A stretch of 64,000 nt of DNA, from positions 186,001 through 250,000 of the forward strand of contig NZ_JAJVKW010000009.1 in NCBI RefSeq assembly GCF_024198255.1. The letters run 5' to 3'. Numbering within the stretch: position 1 is the first letter of the stretch; every line of letters begins with the position of its first letter. A program made the translations under genes and the position numbers. The notes under the pieces were generated by a model. It made no database searches. It saw nothing but the letters and a program-made list of their open reading frames with translations, and had not been told where the DNA came from. The stretch is from Myxococcus guangdongensis (GTDB lineage: Bacteria > Myxococcota > Myxococcia > Myxococcales > Myxococcaceae). Shown here one piece after another: positions 56,758 through 64,000 of the stretch.

Positions 56758-57549
56758 TCAGGTACCCGGCAGGTGGACGCGCACGCGCTCGATGCTCCGC
56801 CCTCGGCCGGTGGCATCGTCGATGTCCACCACCACGCCCTGCAGGTAGACCAGCCGCTCGGCGACTTCATAGGGCGCGTGCTTCTGCCCCAGGAATCGCG
56901 CCAGCGACTGCTCCTTCTTCATCCCGATGACGGAGTCGAGCGGGCCACACATGCCCACGTCGGTGATGAAGGCCGTGCCGCCGGGGAGGATGCGCTCGTC
57001 CGCCGTCTGCACGTGCGTATGCGTGCCCACCACGACGGACACCCGCCCATCCAGGTGCGCCCCCATGGCGTTCTTCTCACTGGAGGCCTCGCAGTGCATG
57101 TCCACGAGGACACACGGCGTTCGCTTCTTCAGCTCCTCCACCAACCCCAGCACCACCTCGAAGGGGTTGTCGTGGGGACGCATGAAGACGCGGCCCTCCA
57201 GGTTGATGACCCCCAGCGCGCGCCCGTCCGGGAGCGTCACCAGGCCATGGCCCTTGCCCGGGGTGTCCTTGGGATAGTTGGCGGGCCGCAGCAACTTGTC
57301 CGGCCGCGCCGTCACCCAGGGGATGATGGATTTCTTGGACCAGAAGTGGTTGCCGCTCGTGAGCAGGTCCACGCCCGCGGACAGCAGGGTGTCGGCCGTC
57401 TCCGGAGAGATGCCGGCACCCTGGTCGCTGTTCTCCGCGTTGGCGATGGTCACTTCGACGCCATGGGTGGCCTTCAGGCGTGGCAGGAGGGCGCGGACGG
57501 CCTGAAGCCCCGGACGACCCACCACGTCTCCCATGAAGAGGACCTTCAC
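56758..57549 (-). CDS. YmdB-family metallophosphoesterase
   Basis: 263 aa, GTG start overlapping the upstream stop (GTGA). The TIGR00282/YmdB pattern is clear: FMGDVVGRPGL, VTIANAENSDQGAGI, LTSGNHFWSKKSI, VDMHCEASSEKNAMG, VVVGTHTHVQTADE, and ITDVGMCGP. These hold the di-iron ligands. YmdB in Bacillus hydrolyses 2',3'-cyclic nucleotides and affects biofilm genes; its role here is unknown. Forms an operon with the formyl-THF cyclo-ligase. Confidence 0.93.
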   Translation of the reverse strand: MKVLFMGDVVGRPGLQAVRALLPRLKATHGVEVTIANAENSDQGAGISPETADTLLSAGVDLLTSGNHFWSKKSIIPWVTARPDKLLRPANYPKDTPGKGHGLVTLPDGRALGVINLEGRVFMRPHDNPFEVVLGLVEELKKRTPCVLVDMHCEASSEKNAMGAHLDGRVSVVVGTHTHVQTADERILPGGTAFITDVGMCGPLDSVIGMKKEQSLARFLGQKHAPYEVAERLVYLQGVVVDIDDATGRGRSIERVRVHLPGT

Positions 57550-58172
57550 GTATCCAGGAACTCTGGCTCGCGATGCAGGCCGCGGTGGACCTCGGACTCG
57601 GTCACCACGAGGTCCATGTCCACGTCGTCACCCGTCGTGGGCAGCACGGACACCAGCTGCTCCTTGAAGGCCAGGCCCACGCGCCTGCTCCGGGGACTCG
57701 CCGCGCGCAAAGTGGCGTCGTAGTAGCCGCCTCCGCGTCCCAGCCGCTTGCCGTCCTCCGTGAAGCCCAGTCCAGGCACCACGAACAGGTCGATCTGCTC
57801 CACCGCGATGAGGTCCGACGCGTTCGTCGGCTCTCTCACGCCCAGTCGCCCGGGCTCCAGCTCCAGCTCCGACTTGATGGCTCGGAAGGAGAGGATTCGC
57901 CCGTGGACGTGGGAGAGCGGGTAGCAGACGATCTTCCCGTCCTGCAACGCCGCCTTGAGGATGTCCTGCGTGGGGACCTCGCCCTTGATGGGGGCGTAGA
58001 GCGCCACGTACCGCGCCTTCTCGTAATACTTCGTCGCCAGGAATCGAGATTGGACCTTGAGACCCCGCGTATCGATGAGATCGGGCGTCATCGCCTTCCG
58101 ACGCGCCGTCAACTCATCCCGCAGCGTCTGCTTCCTCGCCGCCGCCGCCTCTTCCACCACCGTCTCGCTCAC
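57546..58172 (-). CDS. 5-formyltetrahydrofolate cyclo-ligase
   Basis: 208 aa, GTG start with GGAG nine bases upstream. Converts 5-formyl-THF to 5,10-methenyl-THF with ATP. N-terminal RKQTLRDELTARRKAM, YAPIKGEVPT, and the ATP-binding LGFTEDGKRLGRGGGYYDATL loop are present. A 6S RNA gene lies directly upstream on the same strand, the arrangement seen in gamma-proteobacteria, where ssrS precedes ygfA. Confidence 0.93.
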   Translation of the reverse strand: MSETVVEEAAAARKQTLRDELTARRKAMTPDLIDTRGLKVQSRFLATKYYEKARYVALYAPIKGEVPTQDILKAALQDGKIVCYPLSHVHGRILSFRAIKSELELEPGRLGVREPTNASDLIAVEQIDLFVVPGLGFTEDGKRLGRGGGYYDATLRAASPRSRRVGLAFKEQLVSVLPTTGDDVDMDLVVTESEVHRGLHREPEFLDT

Positions 58173-58193
58173 CGCCGCCGCTCCGCAGAAAAA

Positions 58194-58386
58194 GTCCCCC
58201 GCCGCATGGCCGTGTGCCCAGCGTCCATTGAACCCTCAAAAGCCAGGTGGGAACCGAAATCATGCCGCCGCAGGCTTCCCTCATCCCCCGCGAGGAGGGA
58301 GGGCTTGCACATGGCGACCGAAACGGACCCCGGAATGGACGTATCGGTTCGAATTTCTGCTGGGCATCACGCGCCCCGCAGGGGAC
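58194..58386 (-). ncRNA. ssrS: 6S RNA
   Basis: About 193 nt, the expected size. The 5' arm (58386-58359, starting GTCCCCTGCGGGG) and 3' arm (58222-58194, ending GGCGGGGGAC) pair almost throughout, with a bulge, as in the 6S closing stem. Near the 3' end is GAGGGTTCAATGG, like the conserved GGGTTCAAGGG of proteobacterial 6S. The position, just upstream of the 5-formyl-THF cyclo-ligase, is the classic synteny. A promoter lies ~70 bp upstream. The RNA would bind sigma-70 polymerase in stationary phase. Confidence 0.8.
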
Positions 58387-58458
58387 AGCCCTTGAAACAA
58401 AGCTACAGTGCCACCAAGGTCCCGAAATTACAGCGAAAACTCGCGACCACCTTTTGAA

Positions 58459-58487
58459 ATGATAAGGATGGGAAGCGGCGAGGTCAA
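58459..58487 (-). promoter_or_regulatory. Promoter for the 6S RNA/formyl-THF ligase unit
   Basis: On the minus strand TTGACC, a perfect 17-nt spacer, and TATCAT. Predicted start about 58452, leaving a 65-nt leader before the 6S stem, so a second promoter or 5' processing may be involved. Confidence 0.6.
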
Positions 58488-58526
58488 GGCATCCTCGCGC
58501 GTTTACAAGGCGGGCATGGGCCCCCT

Positions 58527-59516
58527 ATGATGGCAGTCCCCCACACCCCGCACATGCCGCCCTCGCTTCTAAACAAGGGACTCGTGACGGCTCTTTCCGT
58601 CGCCTCCGGCCTCGCCTGGGCGGGACCGAAGCTCGCAGGCCCCTCTCAGGGGGATACCTACGGGCCGGTGGACCTGCACATGGAGGGCGAGCGCCTGGTG
58701 GGCTTGTCCGCCGGGTCCGGAGGTGGCTGCAAGTTCGCGCCCGCCACGGAAGTCCTGTCCGGAGAGTTCCAGGGCACCGTCCTGGTGGCCACGGTGCAGC
58801 TCTGCCTGGAGGGCCCCCCGCCGGACTGCGTGGGGGTGAGGCCCTTCACGGTGCTGGCCGTCTACAACGCCAACGCCCAGGTGCTCAGCGCGCACGTCCG
58901 GCTGCCGCCCAAGTGTCACTCGCCCGGGTTGAAGGACTCGGTGCTGACGCTGCGCGGGGTGAAGGGCGCGGAGCCGGTGGAGCGCGAGGAGGAGGTGCCC
59001 GCCGCCGCCCCGGAGGAGTCGGAGGCCTCCCCAGCGCCGGTGAAGGAGGCCGCGGTGGCCCGGCCCCAGCCCTTGGGGACCCAGCCGCTGGAGCTGGGGC
59101 AGAACCTGCTGGCGAACGGCAAGTGGGAGATGGCGCGCGCGCGCCTCGAGGCCGCGCTGGCCGAGGACCCCAAGGACGTCGACGCGCTGGTGGGCATGGC
59201 GGCCAGCTTCCTGGGCTCCGGCAACGCCCCCAAGGCGGTGGAGTTCCTGGAGCGCATCCGGCCGGTGCCTGCGTCCCGGCCGGACGTCTACGCGTGGCAG
59301 GCGTACGCGGCGGACCAGCAGGGCTTCAAGGGGCGCGTCGCGCCGCTGCTGCGCCGGGCGCTGGAGCTGAACTGGGCGCCGGAGAGCCCGAAGCCCTGGG
59401 AAGCGGTGCTGGTGCGGGCGCTCGCCTCGGACATCGAGCAGGTGCAGAAGACGGTGAAGAAAGGCAAGCGCGCGCCGGGCCGCGAGTCGGCGGGAGCCGG
59501 AAGCTCGAGCCCGTGA
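58527..59516 (+). CDS. Secreted TPR protein coupled to a Ser/Thr kinase
   Basis: 329 aa. N-terminal hydrophobic signal (LVTALSVASGLAWA) after a short leader; two adjacent ATGs are possible starts. The first ~110 residues form a beta domain with three or four cysteines (GGGCKFAP, VQLCLEGPPPDCVG, LPPKCHSP). A Glu/Ala/Pro linker follows, then TPR-like helices (LELGQNLLANGKWEMARARLEAALAEDPKDVDALVGMA). Its stop overlaps the start of the kinase gene (GTGA), so they are co-translated; a sensing or scaffold role for the kinase is inferred. Confidence 0.7.
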   Translation: MMAVPHTPHMPPSLLNKGLVTALSVASGLAWAGPKLAGPSQGDTYGPVDLHMEGERLVGLSAGSGGGCKFAPATEVLSGEFQGTVLVATVQLCLEGPPPDCVGVRPFTVLAVYNANAQVLSAHVRLPPKCHSPGLKDSVLTLRGVKGAEPVEREEEVPAAAPEESEASPAPVKEAAVARPQPLGTQPLELGQNLLANGKWEMARARLEAALAEDPKDVDALVGMAASFLGSGNAPKAVEFLERIRPVPASRPDVYAWQAYAADQQGFKGRVAPLLRRALELNWAPESPKPWEAVLVRALASDIEQVQKTVKKGKRAPGRESAGAGSSSP

Positions 59517-60505
59517 GCCAGACGCCTTCGCCTCCGAAAGCCCAGCGGGTCTTCGGCCCCTATGAAATCCTCTCCGTGCTCGGCAAGGGCGGCATGGCGG
59601 AGGTGTACCGCGCGCGCGTGCTGTCGGGCCCGCGCGAGGGGTGGACCGTCGCGCTCAAGCGGCTGCTCCCGGCGCTGACGGCGGACCCGGACTCGGTGAC
59701 GTTGTTCTCGCGCGAGGCGCAGCTGTCCAAGCAGCTGCACCACCCGAACATCGTGACGGTGTTGGATGCCGGTGAGCTGGAGGGCATCTACTTCATCGTC
59801 ATGGAGTTGGTGGACGGCCGGGACCTGGGGCAGATCCTCCGCCGCTGCAAGGTGCGCGGCATCCCCCTGCCGCTCGACTTCGCGGTGTACCTGGGCAAGG
59901 TGTTGCTGGAGGCGCTGGCGTACGCGCACGCCGCCACCGGCGCGCAAGGGGAGCCGCTGGGCATCGTCCACTGCGACGTGTCCCCGTCGAACCTGTTCAT
60001 CTCCCGCGTGGGGGAGATCAAGCTGGGCGACTTCGGCGTCTCGCGCGTGCTCGTGGATGGCAAGCTCCAGGAGGGCGAGGTGCTGGGCAAGCCGTACTAC
60101 CTCTCCCCGGAGTCGCTGCTGGGCGAGGTGAGCCCGGAAGCGGACCTGTGGGCGGCGACGGTGGTGCTCTACGAGCTGCTCACGCTGGAGCGTCCGTTCA
60201 CGGGCGCCACGCCGGACGAGGTCTTCCAGGCCATCCGCTCCCGCACGTATCGGCCGCTGCGCGAGCTGCGACCGGAGGTGCCCGAGGCGCTCGAGGACGT
60301 GGTCCGTCGCGCCTTCTCGGAGCGCCCCGAGGACCGGTTCACCACGGCGGAGTCCTTCGCCCAGGCGCTCGCGCCGCACTACGACGAGCGCGTGGGGACG
60401 CCCCTGGCCATCGCCGCGGTGGTGCGCGGGTTGTTCGGCGCCAGCGATGTGATGCCCGCGGTGGTGGTGCCTCCAGCTTCCTCGGGCTCCTCGGGTACGG
60501 AGTAG
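59513..60505 (+). CDS. Eukaryotic-like Ser/Thr protein kinase (non-RD)
   Basis: 330 aa, GTG start. Kinase subdomains: GKGGMAEVYRA glycine loop, VALKRL lysine near residue 48, REAQLSKQLHHPNIV alpha-C Glu, HCDVSPSNLFI catalytic loop, DFGVSRV metal site, and SPESLLGEVSPEADLWA. The HRD arginine is replaced by Cys, so it is a non-RD kinase not needing the usual loop activation. There is no membrane segment and no PASTA domain; the C-terminal 60 residues are short and Pro/Ser-rich. Myxobacteria carry many such kinases. Confidence 0.93.
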   Translation: MSQTPSPPKAQRVFGPYEILSVLGKGGMAEVYRARVLSGPREGWTVALKRLLPALTADPDSVTLFSREAQLSKQLHHPNIVTVLDAGELEGIYFIVMELVDGRDLGQILRRCKVRGIPLPLDFAVYLGKVLLEALAYAHAATGAQGEPLGIVHCDVSPSNLFISRVGEIKLGDFGVSRVLVDGKLQEGEVLGKPYYLSPESLLGEVSPEADLWAATVVLYELLTLERPFTGATPDEVFQAIRSRTYRPLRELRPEVPEALEDVVRRAFSERPEDRFTTAESFAQALAPHYDERVGTPLAIAAVVRGLFGASDVMPAVVVPPASSGSSGTE

Positions 60506-60624
60506 GGGAGCGGCCACGCGCCCCGCTGCCGCCTCGGCGCCGCCAGTCCCACGCGGGCGCGGGGATGGCGAACCTCCTCGCATGCCGCGCCACATTCGCT
60601 CGGCGCCCCCTCGCGAGGACCGCC

Positions 60625-60807
60625 ATGGCCACCCAGAAGCCCCCGCCGTCGAAGCCCGAAGAGTCCGCCCCCGAGCGCAAGACGCGTGAGGAGCAGCCCG
60701 AGCGGCTGCCCGCCCGGCCCGAGGAGCCTCGCGAGGACGGGATGCCGGGCTACGGCCAGCCGGACGAAGAGGTGCGCGAGAAGTCACTGCCCGAACAGCC
60801 GTGGTAG
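60625..60807 (+). CDS. Small hydrophilic disordered protein
   Basis: 60 aa, rich in Glu, Pro and Arg, likely disordered (MATQKPPPSK, then a GMPGYGQPDEEV stretch). ATG 60625 has GAGGA six bases upstream. Without relatives it could be an open frame only; coding use resembles the neighbours. Confidence 0.45.
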   Translation: MATQKPPPSKPEESAPERKTREEQPERLPARPEEPREDGMPGYGQPDEEVREKSLPEQPW

Positions 60808-60846
60808 CGCTGGCGGGGCCGCGCGCGCCGTGACGCGGGCGAGGTG

Positions 60847-62397
60847 TCACTCCTCCTCGAGCATCGGTGGCAGCCCTCCCGTGTCGGGCTCGGGCTCGGC
60901 GGTGATGCGCAGGGAGCCCTGCTCCAGGTTGAAGGGAGCCAGGCGGCTCTGCCAGGTGGTGAAGGTGCCGATGGACAGGAGCCCGAAGGCGCTGAACTTG
61001 CCGTCTGCTCCCTCGTAACGGTTGTGGTCCATCCGCAGGCCTGGGCGCGAGGTGTCACGCCCCAGCTTCACGAAGCTCGCCATGTCGCGCAGCGTGTTGC
61101 CATAGACCTGCAGGTCCGTGACGATGAGCGGCTCGTCCGCCGCGAGCCGCAGCCCCGAGTCCTCCGTCCGCTCGATGATGTTGTCGAGCACCCGCACCTT
61201 GTGCGCCCGAGCGACGCGGATGCCCTGGCCGTTGGCCCGGTTCGCGAAGTTGAAGATGTCCGTCACGATGTTGGCCATCAGCAGCACGTCCGTGGGGTTG
61301 TCCACGGGGGACAATCCGCCGATGGAGATGCCCCGGCCCGCCTGGAAGATGATGTTGCCGATGATGCGGATGTTCGTGGCGTCCTCGTGCACCAGCACCG
61401 CCTCCGCGGCCGACGTCGTCGCCTGCCACGGGTAGCGCTCCAGGTTCGGGAAGCGGAAGAGCAGGTTGCCCTGGATGGCCAGGTCGTCACACGCCTTCAC
61501 GTCGATGCCGTTCTCCCCGCAGTCGTGCATCTGGTTCCCCTCGATGACGAGCTTGGAGGGGCGGCCCCCGTTGGGCTGGCACTGCACGGCGTCGCCCGAG
61601 ACGTCATGCAGGTCATTGCCCACGATGAAGACCTCTCGAGACGTCCCCTTCACCACGACGGCGTGGGAGTCCTGACCCCACCGGGAGAAGTCGTGCACCT
61701 TGTTGCCGGAGATGAGCAGCCGTGACGCGTCGCTGACGACGACGCCGCCCCCCGCCCGCCCGCCGTGGAGGACCGAGTCACGGAGCTGCGAGCACGTGGC
61801 CTCGTTCTCGAACAACGCGGCGAACGAGGGGCGCTCGCGCACGTCCACCTCGACGAACTCGACCACCCAGTAGGGCTGGCTCAGCATCATCAGACTGCCC
61901 ACGTCGGCCGACGTGGGGACGATGAGGGGGCGCGCGACGCGGTCTCCTCTCAGGACGATGGGCGCCGAGGCGGTGCCCGCGCGCGCCTTCAGGGGCGTGA
62001 TGGCGACCTGCTCCGGATAGATGCCGGCGTGGACCTGGATGATGTTCCCGGGCCGCGCCTCCCTCACCGCCGCCATGATGGTGGTGTAGGGATTGCCGCG
62101 AGAGCCGAGTGGCTCGTCGTCATCCCTTGGCCCCGTGCTCGCGACGTGGAGCGTGGGGCCTCGCGCCATCTCGGAACCCGGACACGCGTCACGAAAGGCA
62201 CTGGGCGCTTCGAGTGGCTTCGCGTCCTCGTCCCCTCCGGGTGTCGACGTGCTCGCGGCGCGGAGGACTCCCTGGCGTGTCGATGCTTCCGCGTGCTCCG
62301 AGCCCTCCACGCCCGGTGCACACGCGAGCGCGAGCCCCGCCACGAGCACCGCGAGTCGATGCGCCCGCCACTGCTTCCCCCTTGAACCCATCCCCAT
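60847..62397 (-). CDS. Right-handed beta-helix lipoprotein
   Basis: 516 aa. N-terminal signal with an ALAC-APG lipobox-like site. From about residue 95 the YTTIMAAVREARPGNIIQVHAGIYPEQV segment marks the cap of a parallel beta-helix (DUF1565/pectate-lyase-like). Regular coils follow with stacked N and G (ISGNKVHDFS, IVGNDLHDVSGDAVQC, IEGNQMHDCGENGIDV, IIGNIIFQAGRGI, VYGNTLRDMASFV). Such proteins often bind or cleave polysaccharides. Start ATG 62397 follows GGGGGACAT; ATG 62391 is also possible. Confidence 0.85.
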   Translation of the reverse strand: MGMGSRGKQWRAHRLAVLVAGLALACAPGVEGSEHAEASTRQGVLRAASTSTPGGDEDAKPLEAPSAFRDACPGSEMARGPTLHVASTGPRDDDEPLGSRGNPYTTIMAAVREARPGNIIQVHAGIYPEQVAITPLKARAGTASAPIVLRGDRVARPLIVPTSADVGSLMMLSQPYWVVEFVEVDVRERPSFAALFENEATCSQLRDSVLHGGRAGGGVVVSDASRLLISGNKVHDFSRWGQDSHAVVVKGTSREVFIVGNDLHDVSGDAVQCQPNGGRPSKLVIEGNQMHDCGENGIDVKACDDLAIQGNLLFRFPNLERYPWQATTSAAEAVLVHEDATNIRIIGNIIFQAGRGISIGGLSPVDNPTDVLLMANIVTDIFNFANRANGQGIRVARAHKVRVLDNIIERTEDSGLRLAADEPLIVTDLQVYGNTLRDMASFVKLGRDTSRPGLRMDHNRYEGADGKFSAFGLLSIGTFTTWQSRLAPFNLEQGSLRITAEPEPDTGGLPPMLEEE

Positions 62398-62582
62398 ATG
62401 TCCCCCGTGCATCGGCAGCGGAAAGAAGGGTTTCCACCGGAGCGGGCATGTTCAAGGACCCTGCCCCTCAGGGATGAGGTGACATTCACCGCAGGATGCT
62501 CGCTCCGGAGGCGTGTGGCGCGGCCGCGGCCCCTGCGCCGGTCATCGCCTTCCCCTGTGAACGGACGAGGACTCTCGCGGCC

Positions 62583-63728
62583 TCAGCCCGCGAGTGCCCT
62601 GACGGTGGGGACGTGACGACGGAGGGCGTCGACGACCTGTCGCACGTCATCCTCGCTCGTCTCGGAGCCCAGGCTGAAGCGCAGGCTGCCTCGGGCCTCG
62701 GCCGCCGTCAGCCCCATGGCCCGGAGCACATGCGAGGGCGTCAGCGTTCCGGAGGCACACGCGGCGCCCATCGACACGCAGATTCCCTCGAGGTCCAGCG
62801 CGATGAGCAGCGCCTCGCCCTCGACCCCCTCGAAGCGCAGGTTGCTGGTGTTGGGCACGCGCGGCGCGCCCGCGCCATTCACCGCGACGCCCGGCACGTC
62901 CGCGAGCACCGCCCGCTCGAAGGCGTCTCTCAGCGCGCCGACGCGCGACGCCACCTGGGGCTGCTCACGCGCGGCCAGCTCCAGCGCGAGCGCGAGGGCC
63001 TCCGCATGCGGGATGTTCTGCGTCCCACCGCGCCGGCCACCTTCCTGGTGTCCCGGCGTGAGGGCCCGCACGTCCACGCCCTTGCGCACCACCAGCACGC
63101 CGACACCCGAGGGCCCACCGAACTTGTGCGCGGACAGGGACAAGAGGTCCGCGTCCACCTCGCGCAACGACAGCGGCACCTTGCCCGCCGCCTGCACCGC
63201 GTCCGTGTGGAAGAGCACGCCCTGCTTGCGACACGCGCGCGAGATTTCCGCCGCGGGCTGCACCACGCCCGTCTCGTTGTTGGCCCACATCAACGAGCAC
63301 AGCGCGGTGTCCGGCGTCAGCGCCGCGAGCAGGTCCTCCTCGCGCACTCGTCCATCCGCGCCCGGCGCCACGCGCACCACCTGCGCGCCCTCTCGCTCCA
63401 GCTGCGCCACCGCGCCGAGCAGGGCAGGGTGCTCCACCGATGTCGTCACCACGCGGCGTCGCTCGGGAGCGGGGCGCGCGTGGAAGGCGCCCACCAGCGC
63501 GAGCGCGTCCGCCTCGCTGCCGGAGCTGGTGAAGCAGAGCTCCTTCGGCTCGCAGCCCAGCACCCGCGCCACCCGGGCACGGGCGGCGTCCAGTCTCGCG
63601 CGGGCCTCGCGTCCGGCCGCGTGCACGCTGGACGCGTTGCCGTGGCCTCCCTGCGCGAAGGCGCGCGCGAGCAGCGAGGCCACCTCCGGCCGCACGGGCG
63701 CGGCGGCGTTGTGGTCCCAGTAGATCAC
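62583..63728 (-). CDS. Cysteine desulfurase (NifS/IscS family)
   Basis: 381 aa, GTG start overlapping the upstream stop (GTGA). PLP enzyme that takes sulphur from cysteine for Fe-S or thiolation. WDHNAAAPVRPEV start, FTSSGSEADALAL, WANNETGVVQP, FHTDAVQAAGKVPL, and SLSAHKFGGPSGVGVL with the PLP lysine. The catalytic Cys is in GAACASGTLTPSHVL with the group I long loop. No iscU or iscR is near; the partner gene is a DHH-family phosphoesterase. Confidence 0.93.
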   Translation of the reverse strand: MIYWDHNAAAPVRPEVASLLARAFAQGGHGNASSVHAAGREARARLDAARARVARVLGCEPKELCFTSSGSEADALALVGAFHARPAPERRRVVTTSVEHPALLGAVAQLEREGAQVVRVAPGADGRVREEDLLAALTPDTALCSLMWANNETGVVQPAAEISRACRKQGVLFHTDAVQAAGKVPLSLREVDADLLSLSAHKFGGPSGVGVLVVRKGVDVRALTPGHQEGGRRGGTQNIPHAEALALALELAAREQPQVASRVGALRDAFERAVLADVPGVAVNGAGAPRVPNTSNLRFEGVEGEALLIALDLEGICVSMGAACASGTLTPSHVLRAMGLTAAEARGSLRFSLGSETSEDDVRQVVDALRRHVPTVRALAG

Positions 63729-64000
63729 GAGTCCTGCGCGGACAGGAGCGACACGGGCCGCTCGTCGGCGACGCCGAAGGCCTCGAGGAAGCGGTTCACC
63801 AGCTCGCGCTTGAGCGCCTTGCGCTGCGCCGCCTTGCCCGACAGCGGCAGCCGCGCGCCCGCCATGCTGCCGTGGCCGCCGGACGAGCCGCCGTAGTCCT
63901 CGAAGATTTCGCGGATGAGCCGGCCCGCGTTCATCCGCCGGTCCTTCACGCGCAGGCTGAAGTAGAGCTGGTTGCGGTACGTGCCGAAGGCCAGCGACCA
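63725..64000 (-). CDS. DHH-family phosphoesterase, C-terminal part
   Basis: Only the last 91 residues lie in the window; the gene enters from the right edge. The DHHA1 glycine motif GGSSGGHGSMAGA, with the preceding RDRRMNAGRLIREIF-like segment (VKDRRMNAG), is typical of nanoRNase/pAp phosphatase-like DHH proteins. Its stop overlaps the desulfurase start, so the two are co-translated. The catalytic DHH motif itself is outside the window. Confidence 0.8.
   Translation of the reverse strand, partial: WSLAFGTYRNQLYFSLRVKDRRMNAGRLIREIFEDYGGSSGGHGSMAGARLPLSGKAAQRKALKRELVNRFLEAFGVADERPVSLLSAQDS

Overview
This window is GC-rich DNA with long, densely packed genes, many GTG starts and frequent 1-20 bp gene overlaps. 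Gene content points to a myxobacterium (Myxococcota, probably Myxococcaceae): a GspE-N-domain giant protein with a disordered Pro/Gly/Met-rich body, a Ser/Thr kinase with an HxDVSPxN-type loop, a SigB/SigC-like RpoH-type sigma factor, many lipoproteins of unknown function and a class II ribonucleotide reductase. No insertion sequence, prophage, CRISPR array, tRNA or rRNA gene was found, so this looks like ordinary chromosome.

Layout. 0-7 kb: the start of a secreted protein (cut by the window edge) and a 2044-aa GspE-N/GAF-like protein. 7-15 kb: nrdJ with a long, possibly structured leader, a thioredoxin-like [2Fe-2S] ferredoxin, a chitin-active AA10 LPMO, a Bax-inhibitor-1 protein and an ATP-grasp-like protein. 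15-20 kb: a putative metal-handling group (Cys/His-rich membrane protein, His-tailed lipoprotein, MerC-like protein), a TPR protein and an isochorismatase-family hydrolase. 20-27 kb: a ChaN-like lipoprotein and a six-gene minus-strand zinc/manganese-type uptake operon (small membrane protein, porin, ZnuA, metal-motif lipoprotein, ZnuC, ZnuB). 27-34 kb: Rieske ferredoxin, folE, a GlcD-type oxidase, an RpoH-like sigma factor, a TatT-like protein coupled to an acyl-CoA ligase, and tatA. 34-45 kb: a degenerate histidine kinase divergent from a response regulator, SCP2 and AMACR-like lipid genes, an MFP-RND-MarR efflux operon and an acyl-CoA dehydrogenase. 45-64 kb: rlmE, a 2014-aa alpha-2-macroglobulin, a subtilase-like lipoprotein, a secreted SH3/EndoU-like protein, tyrS, a YmdB phosphoesterase, 5-formyl-THF cyclo-ligase preceded by a 6S RNA, a TPR/Ser-Thr kinase pair, a beta-helix lipoprotein, a cysteine desulfurase and a DHH phosphoesterase.

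The most notable signal is an operator-like palindrome, TTGATT-N4-AATCAA. It occurs at the promoters of two separate lipid genes, SCP2 at 35.5 kb and acyl-CoA dehydrogenase at 43.4 kb, and suggests a small fatty-acid regulon. Others are the 6S RNA upstream of the formyl-THF cyclo-ligase, a possible structured leader far upstream of nrdJ, two paralogous Cys/His-rich membrane proteins placed beside two different metal gene groups, a pseudo-histidine-kinase, and the EndoU-like secreted protein.
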